From positions 1,240,001-1,304,000 of the forward strand of contig OZ345373.1 in NCBI GenBank assembly GCA_977006965.1: a stretch of 64,000 nucleotides of DNA, read 5' to 3'. Both the position numbers and the translations under genes were made by a program. The DNA is from Phymatolithon calcareum (lineage: Eukaryota > Rhodophyta > Florideophyceae > Hapalidiales). The notes beneath the pieces were generated by a model. The model saw only the letters and a list, made by a program, of their open reading frames with translations. It had not been told where the DNA came from and made no database searches. Of the stretch, positions 1 through 11,169 are shown piece after piece. How positions within the stretch are numbered: the first letter of the stretch is position 1; each line of letters starts with the position of its first letter.

Positions 1-192
1 GCGATTACTCAGCGTAACACACATATCGATATACAATATCACTATGTTCATGATCTTGTGGCAACCGAAAAGCAGGACATCAAATACTGCTCCATTGATT
101 CTATGGTCGCCGACGCGTTAACCAAGCCGCTCGATCGTGTAAGAACAGACAAGTTTAGAGCGAGTATGGGAATATGCGCAATAGTGTCGTAG
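1..192 (+). pseudogene. copia RNase H C-terminus (element cut by window edge)
   Basis: The first frame is open from base 1 to a TAG at 190-192 and encodes the last 63 residues of a Ty1/copia polyprotein. The classic C-terminal signature is visible: HIDIQYHYVHD, then a stretch ending in the MVADALTKPL motif, then the short tail MGICAIVS. In copia elements this segment closes the RNase H domain that degrades the RNA of the RNA/DNA hybrid. An LTR begins 22 bp downstream after a purine-rich run, as expected for a 3' element end. The rest lies outside the window, so whether the element is intact cannot be judged. Confidence 0.85.
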
Positions 193-213
193 TGTACCTC
201 GATCAATGGGGAG

Positions 214-654
214 TGTTCACAGTGTGGAGCTCGGAGCTCTAGTGACATCACAATTCAATATCAATTCTGATCTCGGTACACGTGTACACGTATCAAGTCG
301 AAACACAAAGTGTCTCAGAACTAGGAGATAAGAAGATTAGCGCTTACACCTGTCAGAGTATGATAAGAATATGATAATCATACTCCCCTCACTTAGTAGA
401 TAATATTTGATTTTAACATGTTATATGTGTCATATGATATTATGACAAATTTGTTTAAGGTTAATATGTCTCTGTCGTCAACTAGGGGTTTTACCATGTC
501 TGGTCGGATTCTCAGGCACATATATCCCAGACCTGAGGTCCACCAAGTCAATAAATAAAGGAACTCATCTTCACCCAACTCATCTCAACGTCAACCATTC
601 AACCTCAACCAAACCTTTTCTTCAACCTCATCATCTCCCTAACGTCCAACGACA
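214..654 (+). repeat. copia LTR, family I copy A (3' LTR)
   Basis: A 441-bp LTR starting TGTTCACAG and ending CCAACGACA, just downstream of the copia RNase H stop and a purine tract (AATGGGGAG). It aligns with the reverse complement of the LTRs at 28892-29363 and 30677-31451. It contains ACACGTG palindromes near 277-290, a TATATCCC TATA-like box near 520, and AATAAA near 553. The start is TG and the end CA, as is usual for LTRs. Confidence 0.8.
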
Positions 655-1245
655 ATATCATGCGCCTTAAAAAAGCATCGACTGTTTTAAACATAATTCC
701 GTACCCATACTCATGCATTTTAGACACTGACATTAGAGGGTATCCAAAGTCTGCAATCTGCATCACATCTCTCAGTTTGCACTTTGATATTTTCCCTCCA
801 ACGTTAATCTTGATTATGGCATCACCTTTTCCAGCGATTATGGCTTTTGCTCTAGTTCCCATTTCGACAGTTGAAGACAATTCAGTATAAGAGCTAAAGA
901 TTGAACGATCGAAGGTCATGTGTGATGTGCTACCAGAGTCAATGATCCAGGACTTGGACTTATCAGGAATGTCTGAATTGCGCACCTTGGCCATCACACA
1001 TACGAAATCGGAGTCAGACATCACTCGAATGGGCTGCGACTGATCGGTGACAAGTGCAGTTGGTTTAGCTGGTTTTCCACTTCGACGTTTTGTATCCATC
1101 TGGAGCGAGGTGCGGAAATTTGGTCCAGCACTTTAATGCATGATGTCCTGGACGGTGACAATGGTCGCAGTAACCACGAATTCGTTCTCCATCACGTCTG
1201 GCAGTAAATGGAGCTGCAGTCTCGGATTTGATATTTAATGCTTCG
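655..1245 (-). pseudogene. copia gag zinc knuckle and protease fragment
   Basis: Read on the minus strand this segment gives the end of a copia gag with a canonical CX2CX4HX4C knuckle (CDHCHRPGHHALKC, about 1130-1175) and then a retropepsin with its active-site motif WIIDSGSTSHMTF and the downstream LMSVSKM stretch. A frame change near 1070-1100 separates knuckle and protease. The fragment is cut on the left by the family I LTR and on the right by the R-family repeat near 1245. It is homologous to the gag at 27.7-28.4 kb (shared ARRDGERIR block). A dead, doubly truncated copy. Confidence 0.8.
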
Positions 1246-1249
1246 GGTA

Positions 1250-2950
1250 ACATTCTAATCAGTATTGTTTGTATCTGGAAGAAGAGCATTATTCCCAGGG
1301 ACTGTCGGCGTTCTTCGACTACATTCCTCTCGCTTACAAATCGCACCATATCGGCGGGAATTCGATCATTCATCCTCCCGATGCACAGTTTCTTCTTCCA
1401 GCATCCCAAAGGGATTCAGGGAGCTCCAGGACTGGCGGCGGCGAATGGTCTGCTGGGTTCGAATGGGCGGCAGTGGGTGGGAATTGGGTGATAAACATAC
1501 TGGTGCACGGAAGGTGGTCTCAGAATTGGATGACCTGGAGATAATAGTTATGGCAGAGATCCAAAGGATAACAGAACGCTGCCTTTTATAGCTTTTCCAC
1601 GGAATTGGGCAGCTCGTGCAGCGATCGGATCCTATGGACCATGCGCACGTGGCACTATTTCGGCATGCGCATGGATTAGCGCTCCCCTGATCTGACAAGC
1701 ATACCAACGTTACCGAATTATACCGTGAAATTGTGCGTCTTAACGCTGCTGCTGCACGTACGTCCCACAGTGTAGTGGATCCGTGCGGTGTTGGACGAAG
1801 TAGACAGTTTGAGGCCACCAATACATCTCGAGCATAGGAGCGCAGCAAAGCGAGGGCATGTCCACTTGGTTCGCTGCACATCCCTTGTTGGTCTAGTGGT
1901 GGGACCAGCGTCGAGCGATCAAAAAATGAAAGAATCGCAGTCGATCGATTGGCAACGCGGTAACGGGTGCAACCAATTCATTGCTACTATTTGTTGAGCA
2001 GTATTTCGAACGGCCGCTCTGGAGAGATTAAGTTCAATTTGGCAAAAATTAAGCAAATGTACAGTAGTAGTTTTTCCCGGTCGCAATTTCTGCCTGTAAT
2101 TAGAGCCACTTTGCGTGACCGTTTGCCGTCTACAGTAGTAATATGTTGTGGATTGAAAATGGTTGACTTGCTTGCGCTACAAAATGAGAAATGGCAAAAA
2201 TCAGGAAAGGAATTGGACAACGTGGCGCCTCTAACGGAAGCTCTTCAGGAAACACAGCAGTCGAGGGAGTTGATGGGATAAGGAGGAGGCGAGCTGATTT
2301 GACCTCGTGGGGAACGCCATGTGTGAGATGGTACTGTACTGTTATGGAGCTTGATTTTAGGATTGAAATCAAACGATTTTTGGAAGCTGACTTCAAATTT
2401 TCGAGAACCATGACCGCCCGTAGCAGATCTTTTCATTCCTCGTGATCTTTTGGCCCATCGCATTCTCGGTTGTGCCCTAATCACTCTTGGATTGCAGAAA
2501 TGGGTACGGACTGCCATACTTCTTTCCAGTATTGATAAAAGATGAGCAAGCGGATAACCCTTGCTGGATAGCAACCTCCAGGAGCAAAATGATGGCTTTT
2601 AATTGGAGGACCACGGTTGTCTTCAAACATATCTACTGTACTGCCTTTGATTCTGCCCATGTGAATAACTGAATTCAGTTGCAGAGCATTGCATCACAGC
2701 ATTATGCTGCCGCGGGCTCCCCCGCATCACTGAAGTTCTATCTGGTTCCAATTCTTTTCCTTAGACGTCACGGAGATTGTCTTTCCTCTTTCCTCCGCCT
2801 CCAACGACACTCTGCTCCGTGGAACGCCGCTCACGGCGCAGTTCCACTGGTCGTTCTCTCAAACAAACCTACTGTATGATATGATGCCAAGCAACTATGG
2901 TATGTACACCTTCTAGGAATCGTGGGAGGTAGTCAGAAAAGAAATTAATT
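1250..2950 (-). repeat. R-family dispersed repeat, copy 1
   Basis: First of four related same-orientation repeats in the first 21 kb. Shared blocks include the stretch around 1380-1480 (CAGCATCCCAAA... GGCGGCG), an AATTGGACAACGTGG-like block near 2211, and the GGAGGACCACGG block near 2605. On the minus strand there is a good TATA box, TATAAAAGGC (about 1580-1590), also found in copy 3. Downstream of it an open segment reads ISAITIISRSS, matched by ISSIRIISRSS in copy 3. Upstream a segment containing GPPIK is shared with copy 3. Boundaries are approximate. I do not recognise the encoded proteins. Confidence 0.55.
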
Positions 2951-4408
2951 TGGTGGAGGCGTTTTCTGCGCTCCGCATGGCCAATCAATAAGCAACTTGG
3001 ATTACTCTCGTCATGACAGTGGTCAGCGATAAGTATCGTACTCTATCATGTGCACGAAGAAGGGTACAGTAGGTGCTATTCACGGAGCGAGCTATGCATG
3101 ATTCAGAAGGATTCGCAACTTGTTTCTGCTCACTGCACAATATACCTTATGTGAACGAAAAAGGTATCGAATTCGTCTTGCTTATGGCAGTGACAAAATG
3201 TGACACGAGGACAGCACCATGCTCGTCACATCTTTCTTACGAAGACGGAGATAGATCAGACAGTGTCTTGGGCCATGAGCCCGTGTGAGATGCTGCTGAT
3301 TATCGACCACAACTTTCGGCCATTTAGCCCGTGCGAGTATTTGTTGGGGACGGAAGTTGTACGAATGGAGGTTTAGACGCCCACTAAGCCCTGCAAAAGA
3401 ACTGAGGGGAGACAGTCCTTAACCACAACTCATGCTTCTCAAAAGCCCGATGCCTCTCCTCCTCAATGCGAGGCTGTAAGGGTTGGCTTTTATAGCCTTT
3501 TACAATAGCCTAATTCTATCAATTATCTTATCCACGCCATCCAGTCTTGTGTCCTGATTGCGTCAGTAAACGCCATGCAATTATGGGTTTCTGGGCTTAC
3601 CATAGCTAGCCATGATTTTGCTAAGTAATTATGGCTCTCTCCCGTTAAGTGTTGCCCTTGCTCCTTGCTTGGCGAACGCTTGGTATGTACCCACATCTAC
3701 AGAGGGAGAAACGATTCTTGATACCAAGTTGCCCTTCGGTCGTTGGGTTTTCGAGAAAAAGGGCGGATTATGCTGCTCAATCTGTCCAATTCTTATCTAT
3801 GATTGGTCCAGTAGGGATATCACAAGTCGCAGTCTATGATGAGGGAAGAGAGTTCCTTGGATTGCTATCATTGCCTATTGCTTCTTGTGGAATCGTCTAA
3901 TGACGAGCGACAGGCAGAGAAGAAGCTTGCTTACAATTAGCTAGCAGGATTAACGCCCTACCGTAATCTAAGTAGAGGAAAAATAAAAAGCACTGCTTGC
4001 TAGCCCCATAGGGGAAAAAGCATTCATTATTTTCATTGTCTTTGAATGCGTTATCGTCCAGGCGCTGATAAACATCTTCTGGATTTGAGTTTTTCTGCGG
4101 CAGAGCCAGTTTGAGGTGTAATTCTTTTCACATTTGGATCATCTGTATGTCAAGCTGTGGGGTTCCCACAATCGTGTTCTTGCGTAGACGATGCCAGTTG
4201 CTCCCGAGGTGCTCTGCTACCGTTGATCGCTGCCCGTCTCCGCACATCGCCTGGCCTTGATAAAACGTCGTCTTGGACATGTAAATAGTGTTGGCTCAGT
4301 ACTAGTAGGCTACATGTACATTAGCAGGGTCTCGTCGCAGGAGTCATAACAAAATGAGCTGAAATCACAGGCCATCGTGCATCCTTTACAATTTAACTTC
4401 GCACTTCC
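2951..4408. other. no recognisable gene
   Basis: Only short open frames without recognisable motifs. The right part of R-family copy 1 may extend some way into this stretch. Nothing else could be supported. Confidence 0.5.
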
Positions 4409-4635
4409 TCAGAAGTTACGCAATCGAAATGACAAACTCCGGGAATATGCAAAAAGGAACGGGAACTTGTTCCGTGTGCGGCACATGATCAACAAAAAAG
4501 AAGCGTCAGTAAGAATGTAGAGATAAAGGTGCAGAGCTGCGAGGAGCAGCCAGGCTTTGTGTAACTGTGCACGGTTCCGAGATTCTTCTGCAGGTGGGTC
4601 CGTTGTGTAAAAGAGAAACCACCGAGCCCGCAGTC

Positions 4636-4986
4636 CTATGGGCACAGCCCAAGATGACAGTTGTTCACATGACTTCTAAGTCCAACTCTAAAAGTAAGCA
4701 ACTTGTCGCACATGGCACATTCGTGAGCGCGCCCTTTCTTATGCAGAGCGTTCACGCGTTTCTTGAGGTTGGACTTCTCTGCAATATCATATTTGAAATT
4801 GTTGACCTTGTCATGTACCACCCTTCGGTGTTTGCGAAACGTCGCTGAATTGGAAAACAGCCGCTTACGGGTATCGCATTGTAATTTCAATATCTTCTGT
4901 CGCCGTTCTTGAACCAAAGAGGTAAGAACATTAACTGAACTTATATTTACAATGCGTAGCGAATCAGAGATAGAAATTGAAACCAA
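4636..4986 (-). pseudogene. C2H2 zinc-finger protein remnant
   Basis: A 116-residue minus-strand frame. Its C-terminal part holds one complete C2H2 finger, HECAMCDKLLTFRVGLRSHV followed by NNCH (C-x2-C-x12-H-x4-H). Two more finger-like units precede it with the same spacing but with missing zinc ligands: one keeps a single Cys and the final HRRVVH, the next has lost both cysteines. C2H2 fingers usually bind DNA. Here one good and two eroded fingers, the lack of flanking coding sequence and the repeat-rich surroundings suggest a decaying gene or a captured fragment. A short functional protein cannot be excluded. Confidence 0.55.
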
Positions 4987-5049
4987 AACAAAGATTCGAA
5001 TTGTTAAGATCTGGAACAGGAAAAATAGTAACAGGAACTCGTTGATTTA

Positions 5050-7700
5050 TTCGAGCATGCTCCTCGCACTTCTAAACCGCATCCGATAGGCGGGAATTCA
5101 AGCACTGATCCTCCAAACTTTCAGTTTCTTCTGCCAGCATCCCAAATTGACTCTGGAAGCTCAAGGACTGGTGGCGGCGGCGGGTCTTCTGTGTTCAAAT
5201 GGGCGGTACTCGGTGTAGATCGCGTGGTAGACATGATTCCGGGGGTGACGCACAAAATGTAGCATCAGATTGGAGTGTCCAGTGGATGGTTATTGCAGCA
5301 GAGAGACAAAAGGGAAAGACATCGCAGCATTCTATAGCAATTCCTTGGAAGTGGACAGCCAGTGCGAGCGCTCCACATGGGGAAGCGAGAGCTGATCGTA
5401 CAAAGCAAGTGCACGTGCTATAATTTCAACGCTTGAGTCCGCTTGAATGTCATTGTTGCCCAAAAGCAAGAGCTGGCAGTTTAGCTGTGCTGCGTGATGC
5501 AAACTGACCAACGTGAAGGGCGGGTTGGCAAATATAGATGGATCGCGTGTCTCATTTTGCAATCGATCGATTCGCAACACAGTACCAGTTACACCCAATT
5601 CACTGCTCGCGTTCCGTCGATAAGCGATAAGAGCGACAGCTCTGACAGAAAAAAATGAAAAAACTGTACCAGAGCATGAGTCTCGGTCGCGCATTGAGCT
5701 ACATAAGAACCGGGCAAGCATTGAGCCGCTTCATGCCGGCACTTGTGCCGGTGTGATGCAGACAAAAACTGATTGATTTACATGCCGTAGGACATGGGGC
5801 ATGGCGAAATGTAGAAACGGAATTGGACCACGTGGTGCCTCAAACTAAAGTTCTACAGCTGTAGGAAGCAAAGCGGACAAGATGCTTTTATTTGAAGCTC
5901 CCATAGCCTCATCTTGAGTAAAGTCCTCTGGCTCCCCAAAACGTTGTTGTTTCGTATTTCTCTGCTAACAAGCGCTCTTAAAATGAGTGACTTTCATTCA
6001 AACTCTATTTCAGTGCTCATTTTTGATGCGACTACTGTAGTGTACGTTGTAACACAACTAGCTTGATCACGGTAGTAATCCTGAAGTATGATAAGCACCC
6101 AATATTGATTTTCTCCAAAGGAGTGCTTGGTTATTTGACCAGAAAGATGATGCGTTCAGGAACGTGATGCGGGCATATTTTCTCTTGCAGCTAGCGGTAC
6201 GAGACCTGATGACCAACATCCCAGCTCTTGATGGTGAGAAAACACGAGAATCCCGCGCGGTACAGAACTGTATTCACGGAGTAGTCACAGTGCATGACCT
6301 TTTGATCCTCGACTGTGCATTCGTGCAGACAATTTACAGTTTTCATCAACGACATGCAAACATATTAGGTCTGCGGGACAGCATGCAGGGCCCATATGCC
6401 TTCTTGTTGCGCAGCAAGACTGGACGGCCGTTGAAGCGTTTTGGTGTCGTTGCTCATGTCAATCAAAACAGTTGCAATTCAGTCCACTAGCATGTGCTGC
6501 CGCAGGCTGCACTGCATCACTGAAATCATCTCTGCTGCCATTTCGTGCCGCAGGCGCTCCAGATCACGTCCAAGTTTTCTCAAATATGGACGTTCTGCCC
6601 TAAAGATTGCTCGCCACGCCACCTCTATTATTTGGGTTATTTCGGACTATGAAATTTGGTACAACTGGATCCATGTTCTCCGATTGGTCAGTCAATGTAC
6701 ACTGGCAACGGTACTAGCATGGTTCCTGCACTGTGCTTCTAGTCAAAAGGAAGCCGATCAGCTCAGCTCCGTAACACGGAGATTTTCCAAGCGCGCTGAC
6801 AAGTAGAAAATATAATAGCGCAGAAAAACTTCTCCTTCACTACAGTACAGCTCGAGCGCAGTGGGCATCTTTGCGCTAAGCACTGCTAGGTACAGCGCTT
6901 TTCGGGTACACTCAACAATTGTGTTGAAAATGCCCCGCTGTCCTTCATTCACCCTGTACCAGATTCAAAACGACTGGGCGCAAGTCTGTTCTCCTATCTT
7001 CATCTTGCATGTCTATTTCGCTTCCCTATTAAATCTCAAATCCCTCTATTCTTATTGCCAAACCGAGTTTGCCGTTTAAGCTAGATGAGTTTTTCTTTAT
7101 TCATACAGCAGTAAAGTGGAAGTTTCACGAGTCAAATTCTGTGAGATTACTCAACTTAGAATTGTCGCAGGGGCTTTGCAAGAGGGAGACATTCACAACA
7201 CGTTATTGTGGCAGAAGATGTTAGGGACTTTCTGAACGAGATTAATACACCCGCGGCTATATTTTCTGCACATTTTTCTTCCCTTTTTAGTGCAGGATTT
7301 CTGAGCTACACGTAGTGTACGTTACTCAAGATCGGGGGGGGGAGGGCAACTAAGATGCTCCTGGACGGCATCTGGGAAACGATGCATTAGGGCATTAAAC
7401 TACAACTAATATCGCCTGCACTACGCCCAAGCCATTCTCTCATTACATCTGACTGACACGGCGGTAGTATCAGTGCTAGCTTCCACTCAATCATGTGGCC
7501 ATCCTTCACAATGCGCCACGTCAAGTCACCATGAACTTCTCAAAGCGCCTTTTGGAATTCGAAGCGCACATTTCCTTGTGCTGCTGCTCACCAATTTGTT
7601 CGCTCGCCCTGAAGCTCGAATCCCAAAGGAAGAGGATTTGACAAGCGTCACATTTTAAATCACGTGATAGTAAGATGCTGACTTTCCTAAAGTTGGGGCG
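5050..7700 (-). repeat. R-family dispersed repeat, copy 2
   Basis: Matches copy 1 and the later copies at the start block (AAGCACTGATCCTCCAAAC... CAGCATCCCAAATTGACTC, 5101-5160), at GAATTGGACCACGTGG (near 5819), and further right at a stretch near 6860-7070 that resembles 19855-20100 in copy 4. The TATA equivalent on the minus strand is changed to CTATAGAATGC (about 5330). No intact protein-coding frame is visible. Ends are approximate because the copies are diverged. Confidence 0.5.
7255..7400 (+). repeat. short dispersed repeat S, copy 1
   Basis: Contains TGCAGGATTTCTGAGCTACA, then TAGTGTACGTTACTCAA and ATGCTCCTGGACGG. The same order of blocks occurs near 21735-21850 and, more diverged, near 62510-62640. 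Confidence 0.45.
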
Positions 7701-8489
7701 CATGGTACTTTGCGAAGAAACTTAAGAAATGACGATCAGCGTCGCTAGTGGAGGTTAATGGTTTGTGCTTGTCGCAGTTTCGAGGGTCTGGGACAAGCGT
7801 TCTCGCGAAGAATAGGAACAAGTGGCCTCAGCCGACTCTATTTCTGACGCACTGCTGTGTATTCTCAAAAAGATGGAGTAATTTCGTAGACACTCTGGTG
7901 CGCTCTGAACCGGTGGCCCTTCATTCTCCAGCGCCGATGGCCACACTTGAAGTGTCACAAACGCCACGGCGCTTAGGCACAGCATTTTGAAGAAGGGAGT
8001 CTGAAGAAGTATCAAACAGTCTTTGCGGGCTCAATGCTCCATTGGGCGCACACGGAGGGAAGTGGCCAGTGCAAGTGTCGCGCCATGCACGCTCACCGTT
8101 GTTGCTATAGCTCAACATAACTAGCTGTGAGCGACCGCATACATAAACAGCAGAAAGACAAACAAAAAATTTTGTTCTGAACTGTTCCTTTCCGATTTCC
8201 GACAGTCCTGCACCGGACGCTGCTGATTTCAGAGGAAAGAATTTTTCCCCTGGGGGTTGCGGGAAATATCGATCTCTCCAGCGCATGGCCTTTACCGGAA
8301 ATTATGTTTCATATTTCAAACTGTAAGTAGATGTGGAGAAGCATGTCGTCCAAATTGCTCTTCTTCCTATGAACTAAAGCGCTCTTTGACTGAATCTCAT
8401 CATAATTGGCCCATAGAGCCTGTAGTATGCAAAATGCTTATTTCGCAGGACTGAAATATCAAGTTTGTCTTACGAAACTCTTACGTTTA

Positions 8490-9781
8490 CAGTCAACCCT
8501 CGATAACTGGATGGCTTCGGTCGGGGAGTCAGAAATCCAGATATCGAGGATATTCCAGGAGTGAATTCATATCATATCGCAAAGACTACACGTGTAGCTC
8601 AGCAGCTCATGTGGCAGACGCTGCCGACGTGTAGTTGAGGCAATCGATGCCGACACACTGCGCGAATCTGAGAAGCGGATGGTGATGCGATAATATAATT
8701 TTCAATAGTTGCAATTGTTGACGGCATTAGGCTTGTGGGAACTGTCCGGCCCGGAACTGCAACATCACTGGAGGATCATGGTGACACCGATGTATTAGTG
8801 TATATCTGCGTAACTGATGCGCATGCGTACAGTATGAACCAACAGTGGCAGATAAAGTGCTTGAAGCGTGTGTAAGGTTGGAGAATCTGACGGTCGTCAG
8901 GAGGTATCATGCTTTGGAACCGCGGTCAGAGTTGGGAATATGGACGCCATTGAGAGCGACAGACTTCACGCAGAGGATGTAGAGGAGCTAGTCACACTGG
9001 ATGATGCAACAATAAGCCCAGAAACGCCTGGAGCGCTTTTCGAAGATGGCGACGGACCGACCGGAAAGTCACGAAAGTAGATGTAGGCTCCTCGGATAAC
9101 AGAGATACAGAGGGGCTTGCGCAGGCCCGATGTAGCAGGGATAACTGGTATTCGCATGCTAATTGCCGACATACTTGCTTACGCTGAAAACCTGGATTAC
9201 AAAGAAGAGGTTGGTATTGCAATTGTAGAAATTCTCACATTTGCAGTTGTGGATGGGGCGGCACAAACTAGATTGGGGTTTCCATGACTTCAGAGGGCTG
9301 CAGGAGCGCAAGTGCAGCTTTAAAGAGCTGGGTCGCTGATGACTTTATCCCCATTCGAAAATTATGTGGTAGCTAAAATCGTGTTCTACGGCATTGCCGG
9401 GATCGGGATTGCTACCACTATGGCGGGCTGAATGCTGGCGCAGTGTCAACAGTCCTCGTAGACGCGATCGGTAATAAGATGCGCGTACACTCGAGCACTC
9501 TTACCGAAGTCTGGCCGCCATGGAGATGGAGGACTGTGCCTCACTACATTCTGTGGACAAGTGGTAACGTGCAGAATATGCTCCGTGGCATGTACTCAAT
9601 ATTTTATACATTTTTAAGGTATGCGCCGTGCATCGGCAGTCAGGATATTCTACTAAGTGAGTATTCTGAATATGTTAAAATTTCGATAAATTTTGGGCTA
9701 AACGGTATTCATGGACGCACGCAATATTCTAAAAACCGAGGTTATACACTTAAAGAGGATCCAGTTATCGAGGGTTGACTG
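8490..9781. mobile_element. Tigger/pogo-like non-autonomous DNA transposon (1.29 kb)
   Basis: Perfect 23-bp terminal inverted repeats beginning CAGTCAACCCTCGATAACTG at both ends, each directly flanked by TA (8488-8489 and 9782-9783). CAGT termini plus TA duplication are the hallmark of pogo/Tigger elements of the Tc1/mariner superfamily. The 1292-bp interior holds no DDE transposase. A 70-residue plus-strand frame (8868-9080) rich in Asp/Glu is the only notable open stretch and might be a leftover of a transposase tail. A deletion derivative is the likeliest reading. Confidence 0.85.
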
Positions 9782-9783
9782 TA

Positions 9784-11169
9784 GTACGAAATCTGGTCGC
9801 CTCAAAATGGCTAAATCGGCTGGAAACAGCGATTTCGCGAAAGTATTACGGTCGATATCTCCGTAACGGTAACGAATTTCTTAAATGTTTTTCCAGGAAA
9901 GGCTTCCCCAGTGGATTATCTACAGGGTACAATCATGTCTGCAAAGTGTAGACCATTGTCTCCTTGAGAGATCGACGTCTAAAGTTCTCTAGAGTTCTTG
10001 CGTTTCGCACGAAACAGCTGCCCCGGCGAAGGGCACGGAACGTTTCTTTGATACGGCACTAGGGTCAAAAAAGCGCACTAAATTGACGCAACTTAGTGCA
10101 GGGATGCTGGAGGTTGGAGAAATCAGTGTAATGCGCACGATCCAGACAGCAATGCAATACTAATTAATCTCAAACGCAAGATAAAGGGGTTTCCTGGACC
10201 CAAAATTCTTCCGTTGTCGAAGAAATTCTAAAGTGGTGAGATCGATATTTCCCACAGCCCCCTGAAATCATCAACGTATGAAAGGGACAAGAAGATAAGT
10301 GAGAATGCTTCTCATTGGTTACTTTGTCTACTTGCTTGTGGACGAATGACCAGTGCAATGGAGAAGTTTTTTAAAATTAAAATTCTCATGACACCAATGG
10401 GTTTTGTTGGGGAAACCTCAAGAAAAGTGTACGGACTCTTCTAAAATTCCAATCAATGAATTCTATTTTTTATAGAATTCAGAAAAACGAAACTCTCGAA
10501 GCGTACAGTACAGTACTGCACTTCTCTTCGCACCTAATTCTAAGATTCTACGAATGGAATAATGCAAGATCAGTGCAGCAGAAAGATACTTTTTGTTCAT
10601 ATCTATGAGAGTTGATAAACCTGCGACAGAAAATCTACTACTACTGTACGTGTATGATACCGTTCAGTCCACGAAAGATTAACGGCATGCCGTATTCCCC
10701 ACACTTTCCTACTTAAGGCCATATCAAATACCAACAACCTAAAGACGTCTAAAACCATCGAATTCAGAGCAGCACGAGCACGCTCTAACTCAGATGTCCA
10801 AGCGCTGTCCAACCGAAACGTCGTCGTTTTTGCTCTACACTCTATTTGGTGACAGCGGTGTCAAATTAAAATCAGTCTGACTGTTGCAGACGAATGCGTG
10901 AAACGACCGTCGTGAACTAAATCTCATCCCAGTGCACGACGATACCAAACATCGACCCGTATGCCGCAGCTGTTCAGTGCAAGTCATATGGAGTCCTCGC
11001 ACGAGGCATATTGTTGAATTCTCAGCAGCGTGTAGTCGTATTTTTGTGGTAGAGCGGGATATATCTCAAGCCGAGAACAGTTCAGGGTTTTGCTATCCCT
11101 TCGCAATTGCAGAGTTACTGGTGGCGTAGTTGAACCAGCCTCAACAGAAAAACAGGAAGCACAAGGTAA
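9784..11169. other. no recognisable gene
   Basis: AT-rich sequence with short frames only, ending where R-family copy 3 becomes recognisable. No repeat or RNA signature could be supported here. Confidence 0.5.
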
